Positions 38,245 to 46,486 of a stretch of DNA of 64,000 bases are shown in pieces (the first letter of the stretch is position 1; each line of letters opens with the position of its first letter). The DNA is from Streptomyces sp. BK208 (lineage in GTDB: Bacteria > Actinomycetota > Actinomycetes > Streptomycetales > Streptomycetaceae), in the NCBI RefSeq assembly GCF_004364245.1, contig NZ_SOAV01000008.1:62001-126000 (forward strand). The letters run 5' to 3'. The translations under genes were made by a program, and so were the position numbers. The notes under the pieces are model-generated. The model saw nothing but the letters and a program-made list of their open reading frames with translations. It searched no databases and was not told where the DNA came from.

Positions 38245-39756
38245 CTACCGGCAGTCCTCGCCGCGGTTGATGCAGTCGACCACCTCGTTCATCAGGTCCT
38301 CGTCCATGACGTTGATGAAGTCGTTGTGGTCGGTGATGGGCTTGTGCAGCTGCTCCGGGAAGCTGTCCACGGCGTACGGGTTCTGCACCTGGCCGTTCTC
38401 GACGGTCGGGGCGGGGATGTCGTACGCGAGGCGGATCTGCAGCTGGGGGACGGCCTGGAAGCCGTTCGCGCAGCTGCCGTCCTCCTGGACGAAAGCCATG
38501 TGGTCCCGGTGGTTGGCGCTGTCGATGTTCTGGCCGTCCCAGCAGCTCTGGAAGTTGATCGTGCGCAGCACCTGACTGCCCTCGGGGCACAGCGGGTACT
38601 TGTCCGTCACCTGGCGGTCCTCGAAGCCCGAGCAGCTCCACGAGGTGTTGGCGTTGGCGTCGCCGTTGGTGAAGGACTTGGCGTCGCCGGTGATGACGCG
38701 CAGGAACTTCGGCATCGCGACCACGTCGCCCTGCCGGCTGCCGACGAACTTGATCTCTGCCTGCGCGGGCTTGAGGATCTTGCCGATGTTGCCCTCGGCG
38801 CCACCGCCCTGGTCGCCCGCGTCGAACTCCTGCGTACCGTCCTGGAGGCGCAGCACCGGCCAGTAGTACGTGGACTTGTCGCCCTGGTTCTGGCAGGAGG
38901 TGTCCGCGGCCGCGAGGTCCTGGTCGCTGGAGAAGGCGTCGTTGTCCTGATTGCCTACGTAGTCGTGCGTGTGGTGGGCGCCGTTGTCGACACCCGGGGC
39001 GGCGATCAGGTTGTCGCTGTTGAACAGGTTGTTCTCGTTGACGCCGCACTCCGTGGTGAAGGTGCCGGTGGAACCGCCGTCGCCGTTCGCGGCGAGGCCG
39101 TTGCGGCTGTTGCGGGAGTTCGGCTGGACGTCGTTGATGTCGATGAAGTCGTCGGCGACCGGACCGGCGACACCGTTGCCGTTGTCGTCCTGGTTCTGGC
39201 CGTCCCCGTTCTGGTTTCCGCCGTCCTGGCCGTCTCCGCCGCTCTGCCCGTCTCCGCCGTTCTGGCCGCCGCCGTTCTGCGTCTGGTCGGCGGGGCGGCC
39301 CTGGCATCCGGCCAGCTCGTCCAGGTCGTCGTCGGCCCGGCCGCCGGCCCGGTTGATCTCCAGCTGGATCCGGTCGATGATCGCCTTCCGGCGCTCCTTG
39401 AGCGGGCCGAGAATGCTGTTGCCGACGAACTGCGCGTCACCCGCCTGAGCCCGCCGTGTCGTGGCGAGACGCTGGTAGGCGTCGGTGATCTGGCTGTCCA
39501 TCGTGGCCAGTTCGCCGTCCACCTCCCCGCGCGCCCGGTCCGGCACGTCCCGGATCTGCTGACCGACGTCGGGGCAGTCGATCGTCGCCACCTGCGCGGC
39601 GGCCGACCTGGTCCGGTTGTGACCCCCGTGCTCCTCGTGCGCCGAAGCGTAGAAGTTGGCCCAGACCAGCCCGCCCCCGCCGACCGCCAGGGCCGCCGCC
39701 CCGGCAACGATCTTGGTGGCCAGCGGCGTACGGCGTTTTCTCGTGTTGCGTCCCAT
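38245..39756 (-). CDS. DUF1996 secreted/membrane-anchored protein
   Basis: 503 residues. A basic N-terminus and TM or signal segment ([25 protein letters not shown], ~11-35) are followed by a helical segment with [28 protein letters not shown], a long Gln/Asn/Gly/Asp-rich linker (~165-205) and the DUF1996 domain: [62 protein letters not shown]. The several His/Asp/Asn could be a hydrolase site, but the family role is unknown. ATG 39756 follows AGAGGAG. In fungi DUF1996 is attached to secreted proteins. Confidence 0.88.
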   Translation of the reverse strand: MGRNTRKRRTPLATKIVAGAAALAVGGGGLVWANFYASAHEEHGGHNRTRSAAAQVATIDCPDVGQQIRDVPDRARGEVDGELATMDSQITDAYQRLATTRRAQAGDAQFVGNSILGPLKERRKAIIDRIQLEINRAGGRADDDLDELAGCQGRPADQTQNGGGQNGGDGQSGGDGQDGGNQNGDGQNQDDNGNGVAGPVADDFIDINDVQPNSRNSRNGLAANGDGGSTGTFTTECGVNENNLFNSDNLIAAPGVDNGAHHTHDYVGNQDNDAFSSDQDLAAADTSCQNQGDKSTYYWPVLRLQDGTQEFDAGDQGGGAEGNIGKILKPAQAEIKFVGSRQGDVVAMPKFLRVITGDAKSFTNGDANANTSWSCSGFEDRQVTDKYPLCPEGSQVLRTINFQSCWDGQNIDSANHRDHMAFVQEDGSCANGFQAVPQLQIRLAYDIPAPTVENGQVQNPYAVDSFPEQLHKPITDHNDFINVMDEDLMNEVVDCINRGEDCR

Positions 39757-39822
39757 GGAACTCCTCTGACTTCCTTGCGGGGGCATCGCTTGCGGGGCAT
39801 CGAGGGCGCCCGACAGGAGTGA

Positions 39823-39850
39823 AGCGGCTTCCCTTCATACGGAAGCCGCT
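39823..39850. terminator. Terminator of the two-component operon
   Basis: AGCGGCTTCC (39823-39832) and GGAAGCCGCT (39841-39850) form a perfect 10-bp stem with an eight-base loop. It lies 66 bp beyond the stop of the response regulator gene. Confidence 0.75.
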
Positions 39851-39915
39851 CCGGAGGTGTTCACCCGTGGCGGGAATTGCCGGGTCCCGTGGGACGGGCG
39901 GGACGTGTGAGAAGG

Positions 39916-40569
39916 TCAGCGGCCGCGGTCCAGATACGCCAGAACCGCCAGCACACGGCGGTTGTCGTCGTCCGAGACCTCCAGACTCAGCTTCGCGAAG
40001 ATGTTCGCCGTGTGCTTCGCGATCGCCCGCTCCGTGACGACGAGTTTGCCGGCGATCGCCGCGTTGGTCCGGCCCTGCGCCATCAGTTCCAGCACCTCCA
40101 GCTCGCGGGGGGTGAGCCGCTCCAGCGGCCGGTCCTCCGCCGCACGCCGGCTGAGCAGCTGCTGGATGACCTGCGGGTCCATCGCGGTACCCCCCGCCGC
40201 CACCCGGCGTACGGCGTCCACGAACTGCTCCGCGTCGAACACCCGGTCCTTGAGCAGGTAGCCCACTCCGCCGCTCCCGTCGGCCAGCAACTCGCGCGCG
40301 TACAGCTGCTCCACGTGCTGGGAGAGGACCAGGACCGGCAGCCCCGGCTTTTCGCGGCGGGCCTCCAGCGCGCACTGCAGGCCCTCGTCGGTGAGCGTGG
40401 GCGGCAGCCGGACGTCGACCACGGCCACGTCCGGCTCCAGTTCGGCCAGGGCCCGGGACAGCTCCGGGCCGGTCTCGACGGCCGCGGCGATCTCGAAGTC
40501 GTGGGCCTCCAGGAGCCGGACCAGTCCGTCGCGCAGCAGGAACAGGTCTTCGGCTAGGACAACGCGCAA
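39916..40569 (-). CDS. NarL/LuxR-family response regulator
   Basis: 217 residues. Receiver (~1-115): acidic pair AEDLF, phospho-acceptor Asp in VAVVDVRLPPT and the Lys in LLKDRVFD; a LuxR HTH (~150-205) reads LTPRELEVLELMAQGRTNAAIAGKLVVTERAIAKHTANIF. No ATG or GTG fits; the TTG at 40569 is preceded by GGAG at 5 nt, and the frame starts inside the kinase gene with a 16-bp overlap, so translational coupling is expected. Partner of the kinase; target genes unknown. Confidence 0.9.
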   Translation of the reverse strand: MRVVLAEDLFLLRDGLVRLLEAHDFEIAAAVETGPELSRALAELEPDVAVVDVRLPPTLTDEGLQCALEARREKPGLPVLVLSQHVEQLYARELLADGSGGVGYLLKDRVFDAEQFVDAVRRVAAGGTAMDPQVIQQLLSRRAAEDRPLERLTPRELEVLELMAQGRTNAAIAGKLVVTERAIAKHTANIFAKLSLEVSDDDNRRVLAVLAYLDRGR

Positions 40570-41840
40570 GGGATCTCCATGGTGACCATGGTGGGGCCGC
40601 CCGCGGGCGAGCTGACGGCCAGGACGCCGTCGAATGTACCCAGTCGCCGTTCCACCCCGGCCAGGCCCGAACCCGCCCCGACCACCGCGCCGCCCTTGCC
40701 GTTGTCGGTGACCGATACGCGCAGGTTCCCCTCGCTGTGGTGCACGTCGACCCATATCCGGTCGGCGCCGGAGTGCTTCACGGCGTTGGTGAGGATCTCG
40801 CTGACCGCGAAGTACGCGGCCGACTCCACGGGTGCCTCGGCGCGGCCGGGCAGATCCACGTCGACCTCGACGGCGACCGGCAGGCGCAGCGCCAGGGCGC
40901 GCACCGCGTCGCCGAGCCCGCGCTCCGCCAGCACCGGCGGGTGGATGCCGCGCACCAGCTCGCGCAGCTCGGTCAGCGCGTCGGCGGAGGAACGCCGGGC
41001 CTGCGCCAGCAGTTCCCTGGCCCTGCGCGGGTCCTTCTCCAGCAGCGCCTCGATGGTGCCCAGGTCCATGCCCATGGCGACCAGCCGGGCCTGCGCCCCG
41101 TCGTGCAGGTCGCGTTCGATGCGGCGCAGTTCGGCGGCGGAGGTGTCCACGGCGTCGCGCCGGGTCTCGGTCAGCACCCTCACCCGCTCGGCGAGTTCGG
41201 TCTGGTCCGAGCCGAGGACCGCGCCGGCGAGCCGGAAGTGGGCCCGCAGCGCGAGCGGGCCGAGCCAGGCGGCGGAGACGAGGAGGACGGCGCCCAGGGC
41301 GGCGGCGTACAACGCGGTGGTCTGGTCGGACACGGGCACGAAGCCGTACCAGTAGGTGTCGTCCCAGACCCGCCACAGCCCGGCCGCGATCGTGAACCCC
41401 TCCAGCGGGTAGGCCACCAGCGCGAAGGCCAGCAGCGCGGTGACGAAGCCCGCCGTCATGTCGACCGGGAGCCAGCGGAAGTCCCGCCAGGTCGCCGGGT
41501 CACGGAGCATCCCGAAGGTGCGCGTCCACGGGTTGGCGCCCTCGGGCAGCGGCCGGTAGGCCCGCCGGATGCGCACCCCGCCCCACTCGGCGGCGAGCAG
41601 CCGCCGCCAGTCCGCGAACATCCGCACACCGGTCAGCACGTACGGCGTGGTGACGATGCCGACGCCGATCGGGACGAGGGCGACGGACACCAGGGTCAGG
41701 CAGAAGCAGAGCACCGACCCGGGCAGGGAGATGAACGTCAGGGCCAGTCCCCGCACGGCCGACAGCGCCATGCCTCGCGTCCGCGTCGTGCGCCCGGGGG
41801 GCCGGGTCTGCCGGGCGCCGCTCTTCGTGTCGATGCTCAT
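40554..41840 (-). CDS. NarL-type sensor histidine kinase
   Basis: 428 residues. An N-terminal 'Sensor' type membrane region with about four TM segments (LTFISLPGSVLCFCLTLVSVALVPIGVGIVTTPY...; WLGPLALRAH) precedes a HisKA_3 dimerisation helix with the phospho-His in RIERDLHDGAQARLVAMGMD, then HATPase_c with NAVKHSG and VTDNGKGG. It shares an overlap with the response regulator gene. The ligand is unknown; the sensor region resembles those responding to envelope stress. Confidence 0.92.
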   Translation of the reverse strand: MSIDTKSGARQTRPPGRTTRTRGMALSAVRGLALTFISLPGSVLCFCLTLVSVALVPIGVGIVTTPYVLTGVRMFADWRRLLAAEWGGVRIRRAYRPLPEGANPWTRTFGMLRDPATWRDFRWLPVDMTAGFVTALLAFALVAYPLEGFTIAAGLWRVWDDTYWYGFVPVSDQTTALYAAALGAVLLVSAAWLGPLALRAHFRLAGAVLGSDQTELAERVRVLTETRRDAVDTSAAELRRIERDLHDGAQARLVAMGMDLGTIEALLEKDPRRARELLAQARRSSADALTELRELVRGIHPPVLAERGLGDAVRALALRLPVAVEVDVDLPGRAEAPVESAAYFAVSEILTNAVKHSGADRIWVDVHHSEGNLRVSVTDNGKGGAVVGAGSGLAGVERRLGTFDGVLAVSSPAGGPTMVTMEIPCALS

Positions 41841-41925
41841 GACGGCAGTCTCGCGGAGTCGGCGGCCGGTGACACGGGGCCGGGCACCCCGGTCAGGGGG
41901 TGGTGCCAGGTACACCTCCGCCGGG

Positions 41926-42927
41926 TCAGGCGGTGCCGGCCGCGAGGACCTTCGCCTCCGTGTCCGGGTCCAGGCCGACCGGCGGCCGGCCGGGGCGCTG
42001 CGGCGCGGTGCCGCCGACGGCACGCAGCCAGGACCAGGTGTCGGCCACCGTGTCGCCGACCGGGCGGCAGGTCAGGCCGGTGGCCAGGGCCCGGGAGACG
42101 TCCGCACCCTGCAGTGCGTCGTGCAGGTCGCTGCCCGGCGGTGTCCACACCGGCAGCTGCTCCCACGGCTCGACGCCGGCGGCGAGAACGGCCTCGGGGG
42201 CCGTCCAGCGCAGCTCCGCCGCGCCGCCGGTGGCCCTCGCACAGGCGTCGAGCAGTCCGCCCATGGTGGTGTGCCCCGCCGGGGAGGCCAGGTTGTACGG
42301 TCCGCCCAGCTCCCGGTCGACCGCGCCGAGCGTCCAGTCGGCGAGGTCACGGGCGTCGATGTACTGCAGGGGCAGGTCCCGCGGGCCCGGCGCGAGGACC
42401 GGGCCGCCGCGGGCGACGCGGTTCAGCCACCACGGGAGCCGGCCGATGTTCTCGTACGGGCCGAGGATCAGCCCGGCCCGCACCAGCACCGACCGGTCCG
42501 CGCCGAAGGCCTCCACGGCGGCCAGCTCGGCACCCCGCTTGTCCCGGGCGTAGTCGCTCCGCCCGGCGTCCGCCGAGGCGCCCTCGACGAGCGGGGCGTC
42601 CTCGGTGTACCCGGCGGGCGGCGCCCAGGCGTACACCGAGCAGCTCGACACGTACACGTACCGTCCGGCGCGGCCCCGCAGCAGCCGCGCCGCGTCCCGT
42701 ACCGCGCGGGGCGCCGCCGACCAGGTGTCGACGACGGCGTCCCAGGTGCCCTCGGCCAGGGCGGCGAGCCCGTCCGGCGCGGTGCGGTCGCCGTGCAGCG
42801 CCCGCACCCCGGGCGGCGGGGTGTGCCGTCCGCGGTGCAGGACGGTCACCTCCCAGCCGCGGCCGAGCGCCGCCTCGGCCACGGCCCGCCCCACGAACTC
42901 CGTACCGCCCAGCACCAGTAGTCTCAT
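41926..42927 (-). CDS. NAD-dependent epimerase/dehydratase
   Basis: 333 residues, extended SDR. The dinucleotide motif MRLLVLGGTEFVGR is at the start and the catalytic pair Tyr-x3-Lys is seen in SDYARDKRGAE. The GGTxFxGR form occurs in atypical SDRs related to CSP41-type proteins. A nucleotide-sugar substrate is possible but not shown. Same strand as the two-component genes, 85 bp upstream of the kinase. Confidence 0.9.
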   Translation of the reverse strand: MRLLVLGGTEFVGRAVAEAALGRGWEVTVLHRGRHTPPPGVRALHGDRTAPDGLAALAEGTWDAVVDTWSAAPRAVRDAARLLRGRAGRYVYVSSCSVYAWAPPAGYTEDAPLVEGASADAGRSDYARDKRGAELAAVEAFGADRSVLVRAGLILGPYENIGRLPWWLNRVARGGPVLAPGPRDLPLQYIDARDLADWTLGAVDRELGGPYNLASPAGHTTMGGLLDACARATGGAAELRWTAPEAVLAAGVEPWEQLPVWTPPGSDLHDALQGADVSRALATGLTCRPVGDTVADTWSWLRAVGGTAPQRPGRPPVGLDPDTEAKVLAAGTA

Positions 42928-42996
42928 GCCGCCACTGTGCCGGGCGCGGGTTTCGGAGGGAACGGTCCTCTGCCGTCGGCAGACGGGCGGCCGGCG

Positions 42997-43611
42997 TCAG
43001 CGGCCGGTGGGCGGCGTGTACTTGTAACCGACCCGGCGCACCGTCTGGATCGTCTGCCGGTGCTCCGCGCCGAGCTTCCGGCGCAGCCGGGCCACGTGCA
43101 CGTCGACGGTGCGGCCGTCGCCCACGTGTCCGTAGCCCCACACCGTGGTGACCAGCTGGTCGCGGGTGTGGACCCGGTGCGGGTGCGCGACGAGATGGGC
43201 GAGCAGTTCGAACTCCAGATAGGTCAGGTCGAGTTCACGACCCTCCACGGCGGCGGTGCGCCGCGCGGGGTCGATCCGGACGAGCGGGTTCTCGCCCGGG
43301 ACCCGGTCTCGGGGCCGGTTCTGCGCCGGAAGGCCCGGGATCCGGTCCCGGCTCCGGCCCGGGTCCCCGAAGGGCGGCTGCTGGTCGGCCGGGACGAGCA
43401 CCAGGTAGCCGACCATCGGCGGATGCCCCGGCAGCGCCGGGAGGGTGTGCGGGGGCGCGGGCAGCCAGGTGGCGCCCGGCGGCAGCAGGTCCGCGACGTC
43501 CACCACCTCGTCCGGATCGACGGCGCGCAGCCGGTGCCGGGGGCTGCCGGTGTCGGGACGGACGGCGGGGGAGTCGAGGGTGACGGTGGACAGGGAACGG
43601 GTGGTCGCCAT
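42997..43611 (-). CDS. glnRII: OmpR-type winged-helix regulator GlnRII
   Basis: 204 residues. The C-terminal ~95 residues are an OmpR/PhoB winged helix: LDLTYLEFELLAHLVAHPHRVHTRDQLVTTVWGYGHVGDGRTVDVHVARLRRKLG. The N-terminal half is shorter than a receiver and has no recognisable phospho-Asp or switch Lys, so it should not be phosphorylated; it is Pro-rich. From its position near glnII and its domain it corresponds to GlnRII of S. coelicolor, which was reported to bind nitrogen-gene promoters (established). A candidate leader peptide lies 131 bp upstream. Confidence 0.85.
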   Translation of the reverse strand: MATTRSLSTVTLDSPAVRPDTGSPRHRLRAVDPDEVVDVADLLPPGATWLPAPPHTLPALPGHPPMVGYLVLVPADQQPPFGDPGRSRDRIPGLPAQNRPRDRVPGENPLVRIDPARRTAAVEGRELDLTYLEFELLAHLVAHPHRVHTRDQLVTTVWGYGHVGDGRTVDVHVARLRRKLGAEHRQTIQTVRRVGYKYTPPTGR

Positions 43612-43742
43612 GAGACGTCAGCTCTTTCGCGCGAGAGGTTCGTCGGGAGGGGCGACGGGCGCGAGTTCGTGGTCGGGCGCGTCGCGGGACGTACGTCGTG
43701 CGCACCGGCGGCAGGCGCAGAAGGCCTGGGATGTACGGCTTC

Positions 43743-43865
43743 CTAGCGGGCCGGCGCGATCGTCGCGCGGCAACACACCCGGTCGAAGTCGTCGTGCTGA
43801 CGGGAAGGCCAGAAGGGCTCGAGGTCATGGCGACCCGTCGCTGCGTACTTCCGGAAGCTGGCCAT
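43743..43865 (-). CDS. Candidate short ORF with SRQHDDFDRVCCR motif upstream of glnRII
   Basis: 40 codons from an ATG at 43865 (or 43 from 43874), ending TAG 131 bp before glnRII. 35 of 40 third positions are G or C, and it encodes LEPFWPSRQHDDFDRVCCRA. The piece SRQHDDFDRVCCR resembles the SRRHxDxxRV...CR pattern of small Cys-containing leader peptides seen before sulfur genes in actinobacteria. Ribosome site is weak. It may be a leader peptide or a small protein. Confidence 0.4.
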   Translation of the reverse strand: MASFRKYAATGRHDLEPFWPSRQHDDFDRVCCRATIAPAR

Positions 43866-43909
43866 GGGCCCCATTGAAGCAGACGGCGGCGGGGGAGAGG
43901 AGAGTCCTC

Positions 43910-44686
43910 TCAGTGCGTGGACGCCGGCCGGCCGGGATCCGGACGTCGAAACGGTCGTCCCACCAGCCGTTTGCGCCGGTTCAGCGGGGCGACCTCGATC
44001 GCCCGGCCCGGGCCACCGTCCCACTGCGCGGACAGGCCGGAGCCCGCGAACGCGGCCACGACCTCGTGCCCGGCGGCCGTGGTCGTCTCCTGCGAGCCGT
44101 CGAAACCGCCGTAGTGCAGCATGAGCCCGTGGCCCTCGGCGGCGGCCTCGGTGCTCTGCCGGTGGAAGAAGACGAAGCCCCGGGCGCCCCGGCGCTCCGC
44201 GCCGATCTCCGCCGCCCCGCAGCCCCGGCAGCAGGTGAAGTCCTCCCGGGCGGTGATGCCGGCCGCGTCCAGGGCCTCGAAGACCCGGGTGAGCCGGTCC
44301 GGGTCGGTGGTCTCCCCGCCCCAGCTCTCCTGCTCGGCCACCCGCTCCCGCCACAGCGCGGTCCACCAGCAGCCCGGCCTGGGCACGGGAGACCGGCCGC
44401 TCGCCGTACGCGCCGCCGACGAGGTGTTCCTCCGCGATCTCCGTCAGCGTCCCGCGGTCGTCGTGGCCGCAGGGGAGCTGCTCGCACACCCGCTGCCCGA
44501 CCTGCCCTCGTGCCACACCTGGGCGAACACGTCGGGGAGGTCAGGTATCCGCTGCATCAGCAGGAAGCGGTCGCCGGCTCGGCCGATACGCGCGATCAGC
44601 TCCCGCAGCTCCGCCGCACGCGACCGGGTGTGCGTCCGTCCGCTCTCCGTGAGGACCTTGAGGGCGAGGACTCCGCCGATCTCCAT
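43910..44686 (-). pseudogene. DUF6891 gene with two compensating frameshifts
   Basis: The ATG at 44686 (MEIGGVLALKVLTESGRTHTR) begins a frame that, after VFAQVWHEG, hits a stop at 44444. The family sequence continues in another frame (QRVCEQLPCGHDDRGTLTEIAEEHLVGG...VSRAQAGLLVDR), then returns to the first frame at LWRERVAEQESWGGETTDPDRLTRVF. A one-base loss near 44515 and one-base gain near 44360 would explain this; both lie in G/C-rich runs. The C-terminal domain (FTCCRGCGAAEIG, GFVFFHRQSTE) is intact. Either a broken gene or two sequencing errors. Confidence 0.65.
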
Positions 44687-44727
44687 GTCCCCACCCTCGC
44701 ACGCGCCACTGACGGCGCGGGCCGGTC

Positions 44728-45759
44728 TCAGACCTGGCCGGCCTTCTCCAGCGCCGTGCAGCAGGTGTCGACGAGCAGCCGCGTCACCACGTACGGGTCG
44801 ACGTTGGCGTTGGGGCGGCGGTCCTCGATGTACCCCTTGCCGTCCTTCTCGACCTGCCACGGGATGCGCACCGAGGCGCCCCGGTCGGAGACGCCGTAGG
44901 AGTACTCGTTCCACGGGGCGGTCTCGTGCAGGCCGGTGAGGCGGTCGTCGATGCCGGCGCCGTAGTTCTTGACGTGGTCCAACGGCTTGGACCCCTCACC
45001 GAGCGACTCGGCGGCGGTGATGATGGCGTCGTACCCCTCGCGCATCGCCCTGGTGGAGAAGTTGGTGTGCGCGCCCGCGCCGTTCCAGTCGCCCTTGACC
45101 GGCTTGGGGTCGAGGGTGGCGGAGACCTCGAAGTCCTCGGCCGTGCGGTAGAGCAGCCAGCGGGCCACCCACAGCTGGTCGGAGACCTCCAGCGGGGACA
45201 GCGGGCCGACCTGGAACTCCCACTGGCCGGGCATGACCTCGGCGTTGATGCCGGAGATGCCGAGTCCGGCCTTGAGGCAGTTCTCCAGGTGCGCCTCGAC
45301 GACGTCGCGGCCGAAGATCTCGTCCGAGCCGACACCGCAGTAGTAGCCCCCCTGCGCGGCCGGGAAGCCGCCCTCGGGGAAGCCGAGCGGGCGGGCGCCC
45401 TTGAAGAAGGTGTACTCCTGCTCGATGCCGAAGATCGGCTCCTGCGCGGCGAAGCGCTCGGTCAGCTCGGCCAGTTCGGCGCGGGTGTTGCTCGGGTGCG
45501 GCGTCATGTCCGTGTCGAGGACCTCGCACAGCACCAGGATGTCGTCGCCGCCGCGGATCGGGTCGGGGCAGGAGAAGACCGGCCTCAGCACGCAGTCCGA
45601 GGAGTTGCCCTCGGCCTGGTTGGTGGAGGAGCCGTCGAAGCCCCAGACGGGCAGCGCGTCCAGGCCGGCGGGGGCATCCGTGATGATCTTCGTCTTGGAA
45701 CGGAGCTTGGCCGTCGGCTCGGTGCCGTCGATCCAGATGTACTCGGCCTTGAAGGTCAC
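44728..45759 (-). CDS. glnII: Glutamine synthetase type II
   Basis: 343 residues, the eukaryote-like GSII (class II) that makes glutamine from glutamate, NH4+ and ATP, oxygen- and heat-labile in Streptomyces. Visible motifs: WGFDGSSTNQAEGNSSDC (N-terminal), GIEQEYTFF, GINAEVMPGQWEFQVGP, DWNGAGAHTNFSTRAMR and NYGAGIDDRLTGLHETAPW. There is no adenylylation loop, so GlnE does not control it. GTG 45759 (AGGA 10 nt upstream) gives the family length; the GTG at 45768 is too near the ribosome site. A GlnR box lies 100-140 bp upstream. Confidence 0.96.
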   Translation of the reverse strand: MTFKAEYIWIDGTEPTAKLRSKTKIITDAPAGLDALPVWGFDGSSTNQAEGNSSDCVLRPVFSCPDPIRGGDDILVLCEVLDTDMTPHPSNTRAELAELTERFAAQEPIFGIEQEYTFFKGARPLGFPEGGFPAAQGGYYCGVGSDEIFGRDVVEAHLENCLKAGLGISGINAEVMPGQWEFQVGPLSPLEVSDQLWVARWLLYRTAEDFEVSATLDPKPVKGDWNGAGAHTNFSTRAMREGYDAIITAAESLGEGSKPLDHVKNYGAGIDDRLTGLHETAPWNEYSYGVSDRGASVRIPWQVEKDGKGYIEDRRPNANVDPYVVTRLLVDTCCTALEKAGQV

Positions 45760-45860
45760 GGGGGCCACATCCTTCGGGGTGGTCTGGGCGCACTCGCGGG
45801 TGCTGCGGCGCTGGGCGGCAGGGGCGCCGCGTCTACTGCCGTGCAGCCTGCCAACGGGCG

Positions 45861-45898
45861 ATTTCCCGACCGTTGCCCGTGTGTGAACCCCGTGTTAC
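45861..45898 (-). promoter_or_regulatory. GlnR box of glnII
   Basis: Read on the minus strand: GTAAC-N6-TTCAC-N6-GCAAC-N6-GAAAT, four 5-mers with 11-bp period, matching the GlnR consensus gTnAc-N6-GaAAc repeated. It overlaps the last codons of the marR-type gene. Supports nitrogen control by GlnR (and possibly GlnRII). Confidence 0.8.
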
Positions 45899-46371
45899 CC
45901 GGGCTGCTTGTGGTGCGGCTCACCCACGTCGTCGCCGGCCGCCTCCCGCATGCCGGACAGGAAGCCCTCGATCGCGGCCCGTTCGCGTGCGTCGTATCCA
46001 CTCAGCAGCTCCACCGCGCGGGTGATCAGCGGCCCGAAGTGGGACCAGCCCAGCGCGACCGCGCGCTCGTCCACCTCGACGGTGACCTTGCGCCGGTCCC
46101 GCTCGTCACGCACCCGCCGCACGTGCCCCGCCCGCTCCAGCCGGTCGACCAGCGCCGTCGTCCCCGCGGAGTTCAGCCCGAGCGCGGCGCCCAGGTGCCC
46201 GGCGGTCAGCGCATCGCCCGCCCGCGCGGCGTCCATCAGCGCGATGAGCGCGCGGACGTCGGTGGGGTGCATGCCGTTGCGCTGCGCGAACCGCGCACTG
46301 TGCGCGCCCAGTTCCACGGTGAGCGCCCGCAACAGGTGGACGATCTCCATCTCCGGTCCCCGGTCGGACAT
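45895..46371 (-). CDS. MarR-family transcriptional regulator
   Basis: 158 residues, winged helix with helical dimerisation ends: MHPTDVRALIALMDAARAGDALTAGHLGAALGLNSAGTTALVDRLERAGHVRRVRDERDRRKVTVEV, ending in a charged tail. GGAGGG lies 7 nt before ATG 46371. Divergent from the alpha/beta hydrolase gene with a shared palindrome (46393-46425), so autoregulation and control of the hydrolase are likely. Ligand unknown. Confidence 0.93.
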   Translation of the reverse strand: MSDRGPEMEIVHLLRALTVELGAHSARFAQRNGMHPTDVRALIALMDAARAGDALTAGHLGAALGLNSAGTTALVDRLERAGHVRRVRDERDRRKVTVEVDERAVALGWSHFGPLITRAVELLSGYDARERAAIEGFLSGMREAAGDDVGEPHHKQPG

Positions 46372-46392
46372 CCGGCACCCTCCTTCAGGATC

Positions 46393-46425
46393 ATCTCGCT
46401 CGACAAGTATCTTGTTCAGCGAGAT
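46393..46425. promoter_or_regulatory. MarR-type palindromic operator
   Basis: ATCTCGCTCGACAAG (46393-46407), TAT, CTTGTTCAGCGAGAT (46411-46425): 13 of 15 arm bases pair. It lies between the divergent MarR and hydrolase genes, 22 bp from the MarR ATG. Confidence 0.7.
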
Positions 46426-46486
46426 AGTAGCGGGGATGCAGGGACATGCAGGGACCAGGGGAGCGAACGAGACAGGGGGCACGCTC

